DNA of 64,000 bases, taken from the NCBI GenBank assembly GCA_035578155.1, contig JAPWDM010000069.1, positions 62,001-126,000 on the forward strand, written 5' to 3'. The position numbers and the translations under genes were made by a program. The notes beneath the pieces were generated by a model. The model was not told where the DNA came from, made no database searches, and saw nothing but the letters and a program-made list of their open reading frames with translations. How positions within the stretch are numbered: position 1 is the stretch's first letter; every line of letters begins with the position of its first letter. This DNA is from Brachynemurus nebulosus. Lineage: Eukaryota > Arthropoda > Insecta > Neuroptera > Myrmeleontidae. This document shows, one piece after another, positions 44,730 through 54,162 of the stretch.

Positions 44730-45563
44730 TTATTGGTAGTTTTTTGATGGTGGTCGCAAATATAAACCAAGCCCTTGTTTATATGGGCTTAAGTATAAAC
44801 CTTTGCCTAATACAATCGCCTCCATTTTTTGATTATGTCGCTGACTTTCCGCCAATTTATCTTTTGCCGGTTTTGCATCATTAACGGATTTCGCAATACC
44901 TGCTGCACCGCCCGAAAATGCCCCCAGAGCTGATAGTCCAGCGAATAATGGAATAAGAGGTAAAAAGCCGCCCGTCTTGGGTACTGATAATATGCGTTCT
45001 TTTGTAATCTTTCGCAAATTTGACGTACGAATTGCAGCTTTTGCCACTTTTATAGCAGGTTTTAAATCAACCGGTTTGGAATTTTTTAATGCATGCCGTG
45101 CTTTTCGAATAGCACCACCCAATGTTATTGTTTTCTTACTCTTCTTTTTAGATCGTGATCGCTTCCGTCGGTGTTTAAGTAGTCCCATACCTAATTTTGT
45201 TTTAGCCTTCCTTGCGTTTGTAACTAAATAAGCCGCTGCTTTTTCACCAAAACTGCTGTTGTTTGTTTTTACTCGACTCCAAGCCACCTCGGCTAATTGT
45301 CTATCGGCGCGATGTCTGTGTGCTAAATCGGAATTTCGCGAATACTGAATATCATGCACTTTACACGCCTCGCCAAGCTCGTTTATTCCCGGATCGTTAC
45401 GTGCCAACCTTTTTGTTAATTTAGTACCGGGTCCGCAATATCTGTAGCCTGGTATATGTAAGTCAACAGGTAAATTATTAATTAATGAATTTACAATACC
45501 CGCACCACCTTTCGCTTTGACTGTTGAATGACAACTGTTTGTTCTATTGTTGTAAGTGAGCAT
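44730..45563 (-). CDS. PLA2 / core (pVI-pX-like) virion protein
   Basis: An intact 277-residue frame. The N-terminal part has a phospholipase A2 fold signature like that of parvovirus VP1: calcium loop YCGPGTKL, then ACKVHDIQYS with the catalytic His-Asp and a helix rich in R and H. A very basic region (KHRRKRSRSKKKSKK) follows, a likely DNA-binding or nuclear localisation segment. The C-terminal part has a hydrophobic GGFLPLIPLFAGLSALGAFS stretch and a GKGLYLSPYKQGLGLYL repeat, resembling adenovirus pVI/pX core proteins and adintovirus counterparts. It probably helps breach endosomal membranes during entry and condenses DNA. Confidence 0.85.
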   Translation of the reverse strand: MLTYNNRTNSCHSTVKAKGGAGIVNSLINNLPVDLHIPGYRYCGPGTKLTKRLARNDPGINELGEACKVHDIQYSRNSDLAHRHRADRQLAEVAWSRVKTNNSSFGEKAAAYLVTNARKAKTKLGMGLLKHRRKRSRSKKKSKKTITLGGAIRKARHALKNSKPVDLKPAIKVAKAAIRTSNLRKITKERILSVPKTGGFLPLIPLFAGLSALGAFSGGAAGIAKSVNDAKPAKDKLAESQRHNQKMEAIVLGKGLYLSPYKQGLGLYLRPPSKNYQ

Positions 45564-45613
45564 TTTTATACAATTTCTTTAGCGCAACTGTCGATATTTA
45601 TCAAATTACACTG

Positions 45614-45616
<3 letters not shown>

Positions 45617-45675
<59 letters not shown>
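45617..45675. repeat. (TA)n microsatellite between divergent viral genes
   Basis: An alternating TA run in the intergenic space between the leftward PLA2 gene and the rightward ATPase gene, where promoters of both would be expected. Confidence 0.9.
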
Positions 45676-45678
<3 letters not shown>

Positions 45679-45706
45679 CAATGTTTACTCATCATTATTT
45701 GTCAAT

Positions 45707-46358
45707 ATGAAATTGCACAAGCAACATCATAAATTACCTGTACGTGATATAACACCAACAGTCTTTTCAAAACAAGTATTAAATAACCTTTGTTGCCCAA
45801 CAATATTCGTTGTATTATTACGGGTCCATCAAATTGTGGCAAAACAAATGCTATGATTGCATTGTTACAAGACATAAATGGACTTCGTTTCGAAAATGTA
45901 TATGTCTACAGTAAATCATTACAACCTAAATATCAACTGCTGGGTGAACTTTTAAACTCAAAGGTATTGGTTATTACCCGTACAATAATAATGCGGAAAT
46001 TATTCTACCATCGCATGCTAAACCCAATTCAGTATTTATTTTTGATGATGTAGCATGTGATGCGCAAGACGTAATGCGAGAATACTTTAGTATGGGACGT
46101 CATCAAGATACTGATTCATTTTACCTATGTCAAACGTATAGTCGGATTCCTAAACAGCTGATTCGTGATAACTGGAACCTGTTACGTCATATTTATGACG
46201 ACCATGTGAATACGGATATGAAATTTAATGAACTTCGTGATATGTGCTCACTTTGCTGGAAAGATGATAAATATGGATTTTTAGTAATAGATAAAGACAG
46301 CCCCCTTAACAATGGCCGATATCGAAAGAACTTTGATGTATATATATCACTACCTTGA
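45707..46358 (+). pseudogene. Genome-packaging ATPase (A32/FtsK-like)
   Basis: It starts MKLHKQHHKL. Frameshifts near 45785 and 45965 join three frames. Motifs: Walker A in ITGPSNCGKTNA, Walker B in VFIFDDVACD, then the sensor-like FYLCQTYSRIPKQLIRDN, and a C-terminal GFLVIDKDSPLNNGRYRKNF. It belongs to the HerA/FtsK-type packaging ATPases of Polintons, adintoviruses and NCLDV, which drive DNA into the capsid. The frame ends at 46358, close to the promoter region of the next gene. Confidence 0.8.
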
Positions 46359-46406
46359 TGTGACATTAAGTTAGTATTGTAAGAACCGCTTGCAGAGACA
46401 GGTGTC

Positions 46407-46560
46407 TATATAAAAACTAATATTTTTTGAACAGGTAGCTCTATAAAGCTGTTTTTATCATACAGGTAGCTGTTTATATCGAACAGGTAGCTGCTTTTTT
46501 ATCGAACAGGTAGCTGTTTTTATCGAACAGGTAGCTGTTTTTATCATACAGTTGACTGTC
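46407..46560 (+). promoter_or_regulatory. TATA box and tandem CAGGTAG array
   Basis: TATATAAAA lies at 46407-46415. Five copies of CAGGTAG follow, at 46432, 46463, 46484, 46507 and 46528, within imperfect repeats of about 21-31 bp (AACAGGTAGCTGTTTTTATC); a decayed sixth, ACAGTTGACTGT, is near 46548. CAGGTAG is the site bound by the insect pioneer factor Zelda. Each unit is also near-palindromic (ACAGGTAGCTGT). The array lies just upstream of the ATG at 46599. Confidence 0.6.
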
Positions 46561-46598
46561 TATTTACTGTTTTAATCAAACAAATAACTGTTGAAAAA

Positions 46599-46709
46599 AT
46601 GGTTGCGAAAATTGATGAAAAAGGTAAAAAAGATATAACAAAATTAAGTGATGCAATACGTAAAAAAAATCGATTATTAAAAGTGGGTAACCGGGTCGTC
46701 GAAGAGTTT
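46599..46709 (+). pseudogene. DUF8207-type viral protein, N-terminal part
   Basis: It starts MVAKIDEKGKKDITKLSDAI with a charged, helical N-terminus. The frame is cut at 46709 by the LINE insertion, and the rest of the gene starts at 50941 in the same phase. The open frame running on beyond 46709 is LINE sequence. Confidence 0.65.
46698..46709. repeat. Target-site duplication of LINE, left copy
   Basis: GTCGAAGAGTTT, repeated exactly at 50929-50940. Confidence 0.85.
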
Positions 46710-46924
46710 TTTTGTGAATATATATTTTATTATTTTTACCAGATCAACATACAATTGTTATACATGGCAGTGTTCATGTAGGTACATAACATTCGGCTGA
46801 TATGAAAAATATGTTAACAAAAACGTTGATATAATTGTCTAATTAGTTAGTTGCATAATGCAGAATAATAATCAAAGTTAATAATATTATTTTAAAGGTA
46901 GTATGTATATATACAGAGTGTTTA

Positions 46925-49588
46925 TTATAAAAGTTGTGGTATTCGTCTTTTCAATCTTCGAGTTCTGTTGATTTGGTTTAAGTTATACACTTCTGTTGCT
47001 GGGCAAGTTGTTAATTTTTCGTAGAAGTTCTTGGATAACTTTTTTATGTGGATATCGATAGTTTCTATTTCGAGTTCCTTATGAATTTGTGTATTACGTA
47101 CATACCAGGGTGCTTTAGCTATTGTTCTTAGTACTTTGTTTTGAAACGATTGAATTTTTGTTAATAAATTTTTTGGAATATTGTGCCAGATTGGGCATGC
47201 GTATGTTATAATCGGTCTTAATAGTGATTTGTATAACATTACCGCGGATTTTTTGTTAATTTTTGATTTTTTATTTATTAACGGGTATAGCTTTATCAGT
47301 TGGATGTTGGCTTGTTTGAGTTTTGCGTTAATGTGTGCTTTCCAGTTAAGCTGCTGATTAAGGTGCACTCCTAAATATTTCACTTCGGTTGTATTCCACT
47401 GTATATTTATCCCGTTGATATTTATAGTTTTTGCTGGTTTCTCGCGACGAAGCGTGAATATCTTCGTTTGGCTTTTATTAGGATTTATTTTAATATGCCA
47501 TTTTTCAAAATAACTGCTTAATGTATTTACGGATTGTTGTAGGGTGTCGATGACATTTGATAAATTACAATTTTGGCAGATTAAGGCTGTGTCGTCCGCA
47601 AACATTCCTATTTCACAGTTTTGGATGTATGGTATGTCACTGATGTACACATTAAAGAGTATTGGAGCCAGTATGCTTCCTTGAGGTACACCGGCGGTGA
47701 TGTTCTTCGATTCGGATATTTCGCCATTAACAGTTATCGAAAATGATCTTTTATTTAGAAATGAGGTAATGGTATTGAATAAGTAGTTTGGTATACCAAC
47801 TTTTTTGAGTTTATACAGTAGACCGTCATGCCAAACTTTGTCAAAAGCCTGTGCTATATCTATGAATGCTACAGCAGTATATAGTTTTTCTTCATATCCG
47901 TTTTCTATTATGTTTGTCATTCGTAACAATTGGTGTACTGTTGAATGATTTTCTCTAAAGCCCATTTGATAGGAAGGAATAATTTTTTTGTTTTCTAATG
48001 TATTTTTTAGTCTCCTTAATATGGTTTTTTCTAATAGCTTGGAGATGTTGCTAAGCAAGCTGATTGGTCTATATGACGAAATAGAGCTTTTATCTTTCCC
48101 AAGTTTGGGAAAGACAGTTACCAGTGCGTGCTTCCATTTGTCTGGAAAGTAGCCAGTTGTGAGGCAGCCATTAAAAATAGACGTCAGAAACGATGTTGCT
48201 TTCTTTGGCAGGGATTTTAGTAGTTTATTTGTGATACCATCCTCTCCTGGTGCCTTGTTGTTTGGGAGAGTCATGATTAGTTGTTTAAGTTCTGTTGGTG
48301 TTACTGATTCTATGCAGTCGTCTGCTACTGGTAAGTGTTTATCTAGGGTTAGTTTGGCGGTCGTAGATTGACTAAATACGTCTTCGAGGTAATTTCCGAA
48401 TATTTCGGCCTTTGCTTTGTTGTCCTCGTAGTCTTTACCTTGATGTTTGATTGTTCGTATGGTTGGATATTCTTTGGTTATTTGACGCGTTACCTTCCAT
48501 ATTTGCTGGCTATTATGAGTTGATATTTCTTCTATATATTCTTGGTACATAGAGTTCCGGTAATTTTCCATTTCATAGTGCGTTCTATGTGTTAGCTGGT
48601 TTAGTTGCCTTTTGAGATCTGGGGTTTTTAATGTTTGCCATAATCTTCTTGTACGGTTTTTTTCCTTAATTAGCGCAAGAATGGAGTTCGGTAGATTTAA
48701 ATGGTAACTATGTTTTTTTTCAGAGTACATAGAAGAATTTGCTGCATCTGTTATAACTTTCGTAAAGTGTTCAATTGCGTCGTTTATTGCTGATGATGAA
48801 TATACATTGGTTGTTGGTCGTAATGTTTCATCGATGGTTTTTTCATATCTCACCCAGTTGATTCTTCCCAATTTTATTTTGGTTTTATGCACTGTTAACG
48901 TTGGTTTTACATTAAAGCTGAGTATGACTGCTAGGTGATCTGAGCTTAGGTCTTGATATACTTCATGCGTGAAGGAGTGTGGGAAATTCCTCAGTAGTAC
49001 GATGTCTAGGATATCTGCATCATGTTGAGGGTTGTACGGTATATGCGTTGGTTCAGTAGGAGCAGCTATTTGTATTAGATGTCTGTCGGTGATGTCTTCG
49101 AGCCTCTGTCCGTTTGGATTCTCTTTTCTACAACCCCAACGATGGGATTTGCAGTTGAGATCTCCGATTAGCAACGTTGGTGAGTCGTCGCAGAATATGG
49201 CGGTAATGTCGCTTTCGTGTAAGATCTTGTTCGGGCTTTTGTATCCAGATATGATGTTTATTTTTGTGTGATTCGTAAGTGTTATTCTTATTCCGATTAC
49301 TTCTAAACTTGATAAGGTCGGCATATTACGAATATGATGTGTTATTTTTCGTTTAATAGCGATAGCTACTCCACCCGAAGCAATCAGACTTGTGCGGTCA
49401 AATCTATGCACTATATATCCAGGTAGGCGGAATTGTTCCGTGTCGATTAAATGTGTTTCTGATATGCAGGCGATGTCAATATTTTCGGTTTGTAGGGTAT
49501 GTAACAGTGATGTTCGCTTTGTTTTAATCCCATCGGCATTCCACTGAAGGATTTTTATATTATTGATTAGAGGAGTGTTATGGGCCAT
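46925..49588 (-). CDS. LINE ORF2: endonuclease and reverse transcriptase
   Basis: 887 residues, uninterrupted. The N-terminal apurinic-type endonuclease (residues about 1-230) shows KILQWNADGIK, ISETHL, LLIGDLNCKSHRWG and SSDHLAV. The RT core (residues about 430-720) shows NNKAPGEDGITNKLLK, YRPISLLSNISKLLE, FIDIAQAFDKVWH, GVPQGSILAP and the catalytic MFADDTALI. The C-terminal region has YLGVHLNQQLNW and a HIKKLSKNFYEKL tail. It is typical of the Jockey clade. The start ATG overlaps the end of ORF1 (ATGGCCCATAA). Confidence 0.93.
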   Translation of the reverse strand: MAHNTPLINNIKILQWNADGIKTKRTSLLHTLQTENIDIACISETHLIDTEQFRLPGYIVHRFDRTSLIASGGVAIAIKRKITHHIRNMPTLSSLEVIGIRITLTNHTKINIISGYKSPNKILHESDITAIFCDDSPTLLIGDLNCKSHRWGCRKENPNGQRLEDITDRHLIQIAAPTEPTHIPYNPQHDADILDIVLLRNFPHSFTHEVYQDLSSDHLAVILSFNVKPTLTVHKTKIKLGRINWVRYEKTIDETLRPTTNVYSSSAINDAIEHFTKVITDAANSSMYSEKKHSYHLNLPNSILALIKEKNRTRRLWQTLKTPDLKRQLNQLTHRTHYEMENYRNSMYQEYIEEISTHNSQQIWKVTRQITKEYPTIRTIKHQGKDYEDNKAKAEIFGNYLEDVFSQSTTAKLTLDKHLPVADDCIESVTPTELKQLIMTLPNNKAPGEDGITNKLLKSLPKKATSFLTSIFNGCLTTGYFPDKWKHALVTVFPKLGKDKSSISSYRPISLLSNISKLLEKTILRRLKNTLENKKIIPSYQMGFRENHSTVHQLLRMTNIIENGYEEKLYTAVAFIDIAQAFDKVWHDGLLYKLKKVGIPNYLFNTITSFLNKRSFSITVNGEISESKNITAGVPQGSILAPILFNVYISDIPYIQNCEIGMFADDTALICQNCNLSNVIDTLQQSVNTLSSYFEKWHIKINPNKSQTKIFTLRREKPAKTININGINIQWNTTEVKYLGVHLNQQLNWKAHINAKLKQANIQLIKLYPLINKKSKINKKSAVMLYKSLLRPIITYACPIWHNIPKNLLTKIQSFQNKVLRTIAKAPWYVRNTQIHKELEIETIDIHIKKLSKNFYEKLTTCPATEVYNLNQINRTRRLKRRIPQLL

Positions 49589-50786
49589 TTGTGAACAATG
49601 CTGAGATGAGTGGTTTTAGTATTTCAAGGTGTGGTTTAATTAGGTCTATGAAGATATTGATGACATTTGTGATTATATCGGCTAAGGTGTTTGTTGTGTG
49701 AGTTGGGGATGAAGTAGGGGAGTAGGATTGGTGGTTATTTTTAGTTACGCTGGCATATGTTTGTCTTTCGCGCGTTGGTATATGTTGTGATTTTTGTGTG
49801 TCAGATCTTTGGTTGCATTGAGTAGCAGTTCTATGTTCGTTTTTACGTTTGTGATTAGCATTGATTCTTTGTTTTAAGTTTTGGTAATATTGACAACCTT
49901 TGTAGTTTGCTGGATGTTTTTGTCCACAATTAACACACTCGGGATCTGCATCTGGTGTTTTAGTGCATTTTGAATAGTGGTGAGTTCCTTTGCATTTGAC
50001 GCATCTTTCGTCTAGCTTGCAGAAGTTTTTAGTATGTCCGTATCGTTGGCATCGGGTGCACTGTGGTATATCTTTAGATGATCGCCGAGGTTCCACTATG
50101 ACTATTGCTTGAAAAAGTGTTTGTAGATTAAAAATATTTTTTGATTTCTCATTATTTTTTTCTAGTTGTACGGCACATAGTGGTGTGGGGTATTTGTTAC
50201 GATTCAATAGTCTTGTCACCTTGAGCACCGGAAATGATTTTTTCAGTTCGGTTAATATTTCTTCTTCACTTAAGGAGTATGGTACATTTCTGATTACTAC
50301 GGAGTAGTGTTTGTCCTCTGGCGGACAAAAGGAATGGTACTATATGCTCGTGTTGTCAAAGAATTTTGTGAGCGTTCTGTAATCACTTATTTCAGAAATG
50401 TTGATTTTAAAGATGTTGTTTCGTTGCTGTTGCAAAGTGGAGTGACCATTAAGCAGTTTTTTTAAGTCCGCTAGTAGTGCTTGGTAATTGTTAGTTTGAT
50501 GGACAAATATAGGTGGAACTTTTTTCGATGGAGGTTGACTTTTTGTGTTATTTTCGATGATTTCCATATCGTTTTTATCGGTCAGGCATTCGTATCGATT
50601 TTTTGTCGGTATGAAGTATTTGTGAGGTTTTTCATTTTCGCTTTCAGAACTTGATTGGTGTTTTCTTTTATCTGCTTGCGTTTTGTTACTTTCAACTGGT
50701 TCACTTGATTCAACCACTTCGATTGTCTCGGCGTTATGTGCGAACATTATTGCTGGGTGCCCTTCTAGAGAGCACCCAGTAGACAC
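49578..50786 (-). pseudogene. LINE ORF1 (Gag-like), one in-frame stop
   Basis: It starts at ATG 50786 (MSTGCSLEGH) and stays in one frame to 49578, broken only by a TAG at 50340-50342. The N-terminal half is charged and low-complexity. The second half has an RRM-like stretch (VIRNVPYSLSEEEIL) and zinc knuckles: CTRCQRYGHTKNFC, CVKCKGTHHYSKC and CVNCGQKHPANYKGC. It binds LINE RNA. The end overlaps ORF2 by 11 nt. Confidence 0.88.
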
Positions 50787-50928
50787 TCGGTATAATTATG
50801 AGCACTATGTGTGTATATGTTTGTAACAAACAATTTGTAGGTATTTTATTTTTATTTTTTTTTTTTAACAATGATATAACAATAATTAATATCTGTACAC
50901 GTCTTATCGCTATAAAGTTCCGAATCAG

Positions 50929-50940
50929 GTCGAAGAGTTT
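50929..50940. repeat. Target-site duplication of LINE, right copy
   Basis: GTCGAAGAGTTT, matching 46698-46709. Confidence 0.85.
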
Positions 50941-51894
50941 CAACAAAAACAATTAAGTCCAATAACAAAACCACTACATGAATTAATTGATTTAACGGGA
51001 TACAAAGATGATGATGATGATGATGCTAATGATAGCAATAAGAAAAACTTTAAAACACCAAGAAAACGTGTAAGTTTAAAGTTGGGTCGTTCATGGTTAA
51101 AAACACCAAAATTTAAGAAAGAAACAGCTACTCCATCTTGGAGATGATCTATTACCACATTTAAAGAGGAACCACTCACACCTTTTAACATTTCACAACA
51201 ACAACAACAACAACTAGAACAGGAACCATTTTTTCTAAGTGATAGTGAAATATAGGAATCAGAACCGCAAGAATTACTTGAACATAGATTATCTGATATA
51301 TTAACAGGTGAACAATCTGACGAAGCTTATGAGTATTTTATAGATAAATACGGTAATATTGCTGGTCCTTATTCATTTAAATATTTTGAAAATAAAAACT
51401 TATTTGATCAGATTTATGATATAAGATTGAAAGATGACCATTGGTATATTAGTAATAAACCTATTGAAATAAAATATAATGATATTTTTATTGATGATAA
51501 GCAATATGAAGGCACACCGGACTTATATGAATTGCTTATGATGAAAAAAACAACAAATAAAAACCCGCCAGAAAATGATTTGAAAAATTATCAAGCAATA
51601 CTAATGCAAACAAATGCATTAAATCGACAATATAATCCTGAAAGACAAATAGCAGGCAACCGAGGTGCAAAATATAATTTAATTAAAAAATTGTTAAAAC
51701 AAATAAAAGAGGGTGCTGGTATAGAAATGACGGTCAATCGAAATCCTCCCAACTACATTTTTTGGGATGAACCCAATAAGCTAGTAAAGAGATTACGATT
51801 ATTGTTGTCTTCAAAAATAGCTGATTATCCTAATCATCATAACGAAATAATATCGATTATTGAGGAACTAAAGGAAGCATATATAATACAGTGA
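50941..51894 (+). pseudogene. DUF8207-type viral protein, main part
   Basis: It continues in phase from 46709. The first third is acidic and basic low complexity (aspartate run, KTPRKRVSLKLG, glutamine run), with stops at 51147-51149 and 51253-51255. From 51330 it is open to 51894: YFIDKYGNIAGPY, IYDIRLKDDHWYISN, a YEGTPDLYELLMMKK motif, LKNYQAILMQTNALNRQYNP and a final helical block. The G-T-x-x-L-Y-E-L and Y-x-x-I-L-x-x-T-N-A motifs are characteristic of the DUF8207 family common in arthropod Polintons. Function unknown. Confidence 0.65.
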
Positions 51895-51929
51895 AGTGAA
51901 TGCTTAATTATTAGTTTGTAAATAACCAT

Positions 51930-52540
51930 CGCAGTGGTTAGTGTTATTGATAAATTTGGACGACACGGATAAATTAAACATAGCGAATTGGCATTATTAT
52001 CTCGTGGAGTTGGTTTTAAATTAACAGACGATAATAATTACGATATTGATAAAAAAAGATTAACTAATGTTGCGCCTCCTGTGGATGAATTTTATGCTTG
52101 TAATAAACAATACATCCATTCAAATGTATTATTCAAATTGATTCATATCATCGATTCAAATTGATTCATATCATCGATTCAAATTGATAATATTAACATT
52201 AAATAAAAAAGATTCGCTTTTATTGTCAAAGATAAATCATATTTTGATGCTAAAAATAAACGTTTATGTAATTTAAACGATGCTCAAACTATTAACGATG
52301 CTGTGAATTTAAATACAATGCATAAGTATATTGGTAGTTTTATGGCTTTCTTGAAATTAAATTAAAAAGCATAAATGTAACGACAATTAAACCAAATGAA
52401 AACCCATGGTATATTTTAGAAAATGATCTTACATTTTACAAATGTCAGTTACCAATTGAGGCAAAAATTTACGATTATATTGTTAATCCACCTGCAGCAG
52501 AATATCAATGGTGTTTAACAACTAAATTATGATAAAGATA
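51930..52540 (+). pseudogene. Decayed fibre-like virion protein
   Basis: The frame fragments read VSVIDKFGRHG, LALLSRGVGFKLTDDNNYDI, KKRLTNVAPPVDEFYACNKQ and later KNKRLCNLNDAQTINDAVNL. The repeated K-R-L-x-N-[VL] then D/N-A-V/C then Y pattern resembles the repeat of phage-type tail-fibre shafts. A later piece reads NPWYILENDLTFYKC. Several stops and frameshifts break it. A 23-bp sequence (AAATTGATTCATATCATCGA...) is tandemly duplicated near 52137-52183. Fibre identity is inferred from the repeat alone. Confidence 0.4.
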
Positions 52541-52683
52541 AACGTATAAATTATGGTGATCAACTGGGATTTAAGTATAATTATTGGGACACTCAGGACG
52601 AATTGATACCACAATCGATCCCACAATTACATGTTCAGTTTATTATTAAGTATAAATTGTTCAACAATTAAAATTTTATTGAA

Positions 52684-53184
52684 ATGTTTTCAGCGGAGAA
52701 GCGCGTGCTGGTGGATGTGCAAGGATTTAAAGTAAATAAAAAATTTATTGTTAAAGAATTATCTATTGTTAAACTTAACAATAATGGCGATTTTGAATTC
52801 GAGCACTTTTTATTCAAACCACCGTTCCCGTATAGTGAACTTAATAAAGCCGATAAGAGACAAGCTGACTGACTCACAAAATTTTATCATAAATTACATT
52901 TCAATAGTGGGCATATTGAATACAACAAAGTGGCCGAAATAATGACAATGACCACATTGAATGTTGCTAATACTGTATTTGTAAAAGGAACGGAAAAGAA
53001 GAATTAGATTCAAGAATATGTAACTAGTGATGTTATCAATTTAGAAGACTTGGATTGTCCATCACTAAAAATTTTATATGAACAATTTTATTGTAATATA
53101 AATTGTTTAAATCATTATAAAAATTGTGCTATTTCTAACACTTTTGTATTATTTAAATGGTATAATAAAAACATATTTTGTTAA
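52684..53184 (+). pseudogene. Uncharacterised viral protein (DVQGF family)
   Basis: One frame of 166 codons from ATG 52684, with in-frame stops at 52870-52872 and near 53006. It reads VLVDVQGFKVNKKFIVKELS, FEHFLFKPPFPY, LTKFYHKLHFNSGHIEYNK, TVFVKGTEKK, VINLEDLDCPSLKILYEQF, and closes with CAISNTFVL. I recall similar unnamed ORFs (D-[VI]-Q-G-F, F-K-P-P, CPSL-K) from insect genomes and mobile elements. The early D-x-Q-G followed by spaced acidic and histidine residues could suggest an RNase H/exonuclease-like fold, but this is speculative. Confidence 0.5.
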
Positions 53185-53632
53185 ATTAAAAATGTTTTTT
53201 TTTTTTTAGTTTTGTTTCGCGCCTGTAACTATTACAATGTTGCAAATAAATCCCCCCAGAGAAAAGATTATGTTTTATCCAAATTTTATACATAAGCAAA
53301 ATTTTATATGTGATCTAATTATAATAAAAAGATTCTGTACAGATGGGAATTTTTTTGCGGCTTTTATGTTAACCAAATGTGCACATGTGCATTATTTAAT
53401 TTTTCTATATTTATTTTAATTATATCAGTTAATACAATGTTGCAAACGTATCATCCACTTGATATAATTATTTATACCAAAAAAATTAGACCCCTGGAAA
53501 TGATTTTTGTATATAAAAGGCAAGAACGATCGAAATGATCTTTAGATGATTATTCAAATTTTTAAATTACTGTTAGAAGTAAAATTTAATTGTTTAATTT
53601 TTATTATTATTATGTGTGTTTTATTGTAAGTT
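53185..53632 (+). promoter_or_regulatory. Intergenic region with TATA box
   Basis: No gene. TATAAAAGG lies at 53512-53520, about 115 bp upstream of the ATG at 53633. Possible start site near 53554 (TTCAA). Confidence 0.5.
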
Positions 53633-54058
53633 ATGGAGGGTTATGAATACTATTGCGTATCTAAAGAGGGTACTTGTAAAAAGATGTCAATATCAGATAT
53701 GATAAACATTATTGCGGATTATATAAAGTTGGAAATTGAAAAAGAAGGAGAAGATGGACCGAAAATAACAATAGAAGAGGAAGACGAAGACGACCAAGAC
53801 CAACCACTGGACCTAAGTATGCCGTCCAAAAATTATGACTGTGAAGATATTGATCTAAGCGAAATTATCAACGATTTAGTAAATTTCGAAGAGCCGCAAC
53901 CGCAGCAGCATCAGCAGGGGCAGCAGCAACAGCAACAGCAACAGTATCAGCAGGAGCAACAGCAACAACAGCAAATTCAAATTCTGGACCAAATAATTTT
54001 TCCCCCAAATAATTCTTTGGTGAATTATTGTGATTTTTTGAAATTTTTAGAAGATTAA
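53633..54058 (+). CDS. Small acidic viral protein with PLDLS motif
   Basis: An intact 141-residue frame from ATG 53633 (MEGYEYYCVS). The N-terminal half is acidic (EEEDEDDQDQ) and leads into QPLDLSMPSK, a perfect PxDLS motif of the kind that binds the corepressor CtBP, as in adenovirus E1A. A second acidic helix (CEDIDLSEIINDLVNF) follows, then a glutamine-rich tract of CAG/CAA repeats and a hydrophobic end. No LxCxE motif is present. Small acidic proteins with short host-binding motifs are typical viral regulators. It lies between the DVQGF and metalloproteinase genes, with a TATA box upstream. Function inferred only. Confidence 0.6.
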   Translation: MEGYEYYCVSKEGTCKKMSISDMINIIADYIKLEIEKEGEDGPKITIEEEDEDDQDQPLDLSMPSKNYDCEDIDLSEIINDLVNFEEPQPQQHQQGQQQQQQQQYQQEQQQQQQIQILDQIIFPPNNSLVNYCDFLKFLED

Positions 54059-54162
54059 TAGTTTATATATGTATATAATTTTTAGTGTAATAATAGATAA
54101 AATGTTTTTAAAAAATTGTTATTGTTTTAAAAATTTACAATGCCCTTATAAAAGTTTACGTG

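Larger units (their letters stand above)
46710..50928 (-). mobile_element. Near full-length Jockey-type LINE
   Basis: Leftward non-LTR retrotransposon of about 4.2 kb with 12-bp duplications. The 3' end starts with a short T-run on the plus strand (46710-46713). ORF1 is 49578-50786 and ORF2 is 46925-49588; they overlap by 11 nt. The 5' untranslated region (50787-50928) is AT-rich. Confidence 0.9.

Noticed and set aside
46425..46560. CRISPR-like repeat array
   Set aside because: Eukaryotic context, irregular short spacing (21-31 bp) and no unique spacers; better read as repeated transcription-factor sites.
53820..53850. LxCxE retinoblastoma-binding motif in the PLDLS protein
   Set aside because: The only cysteine near acidic residues is in YDCED, which does not fit L-x-C-x-E.
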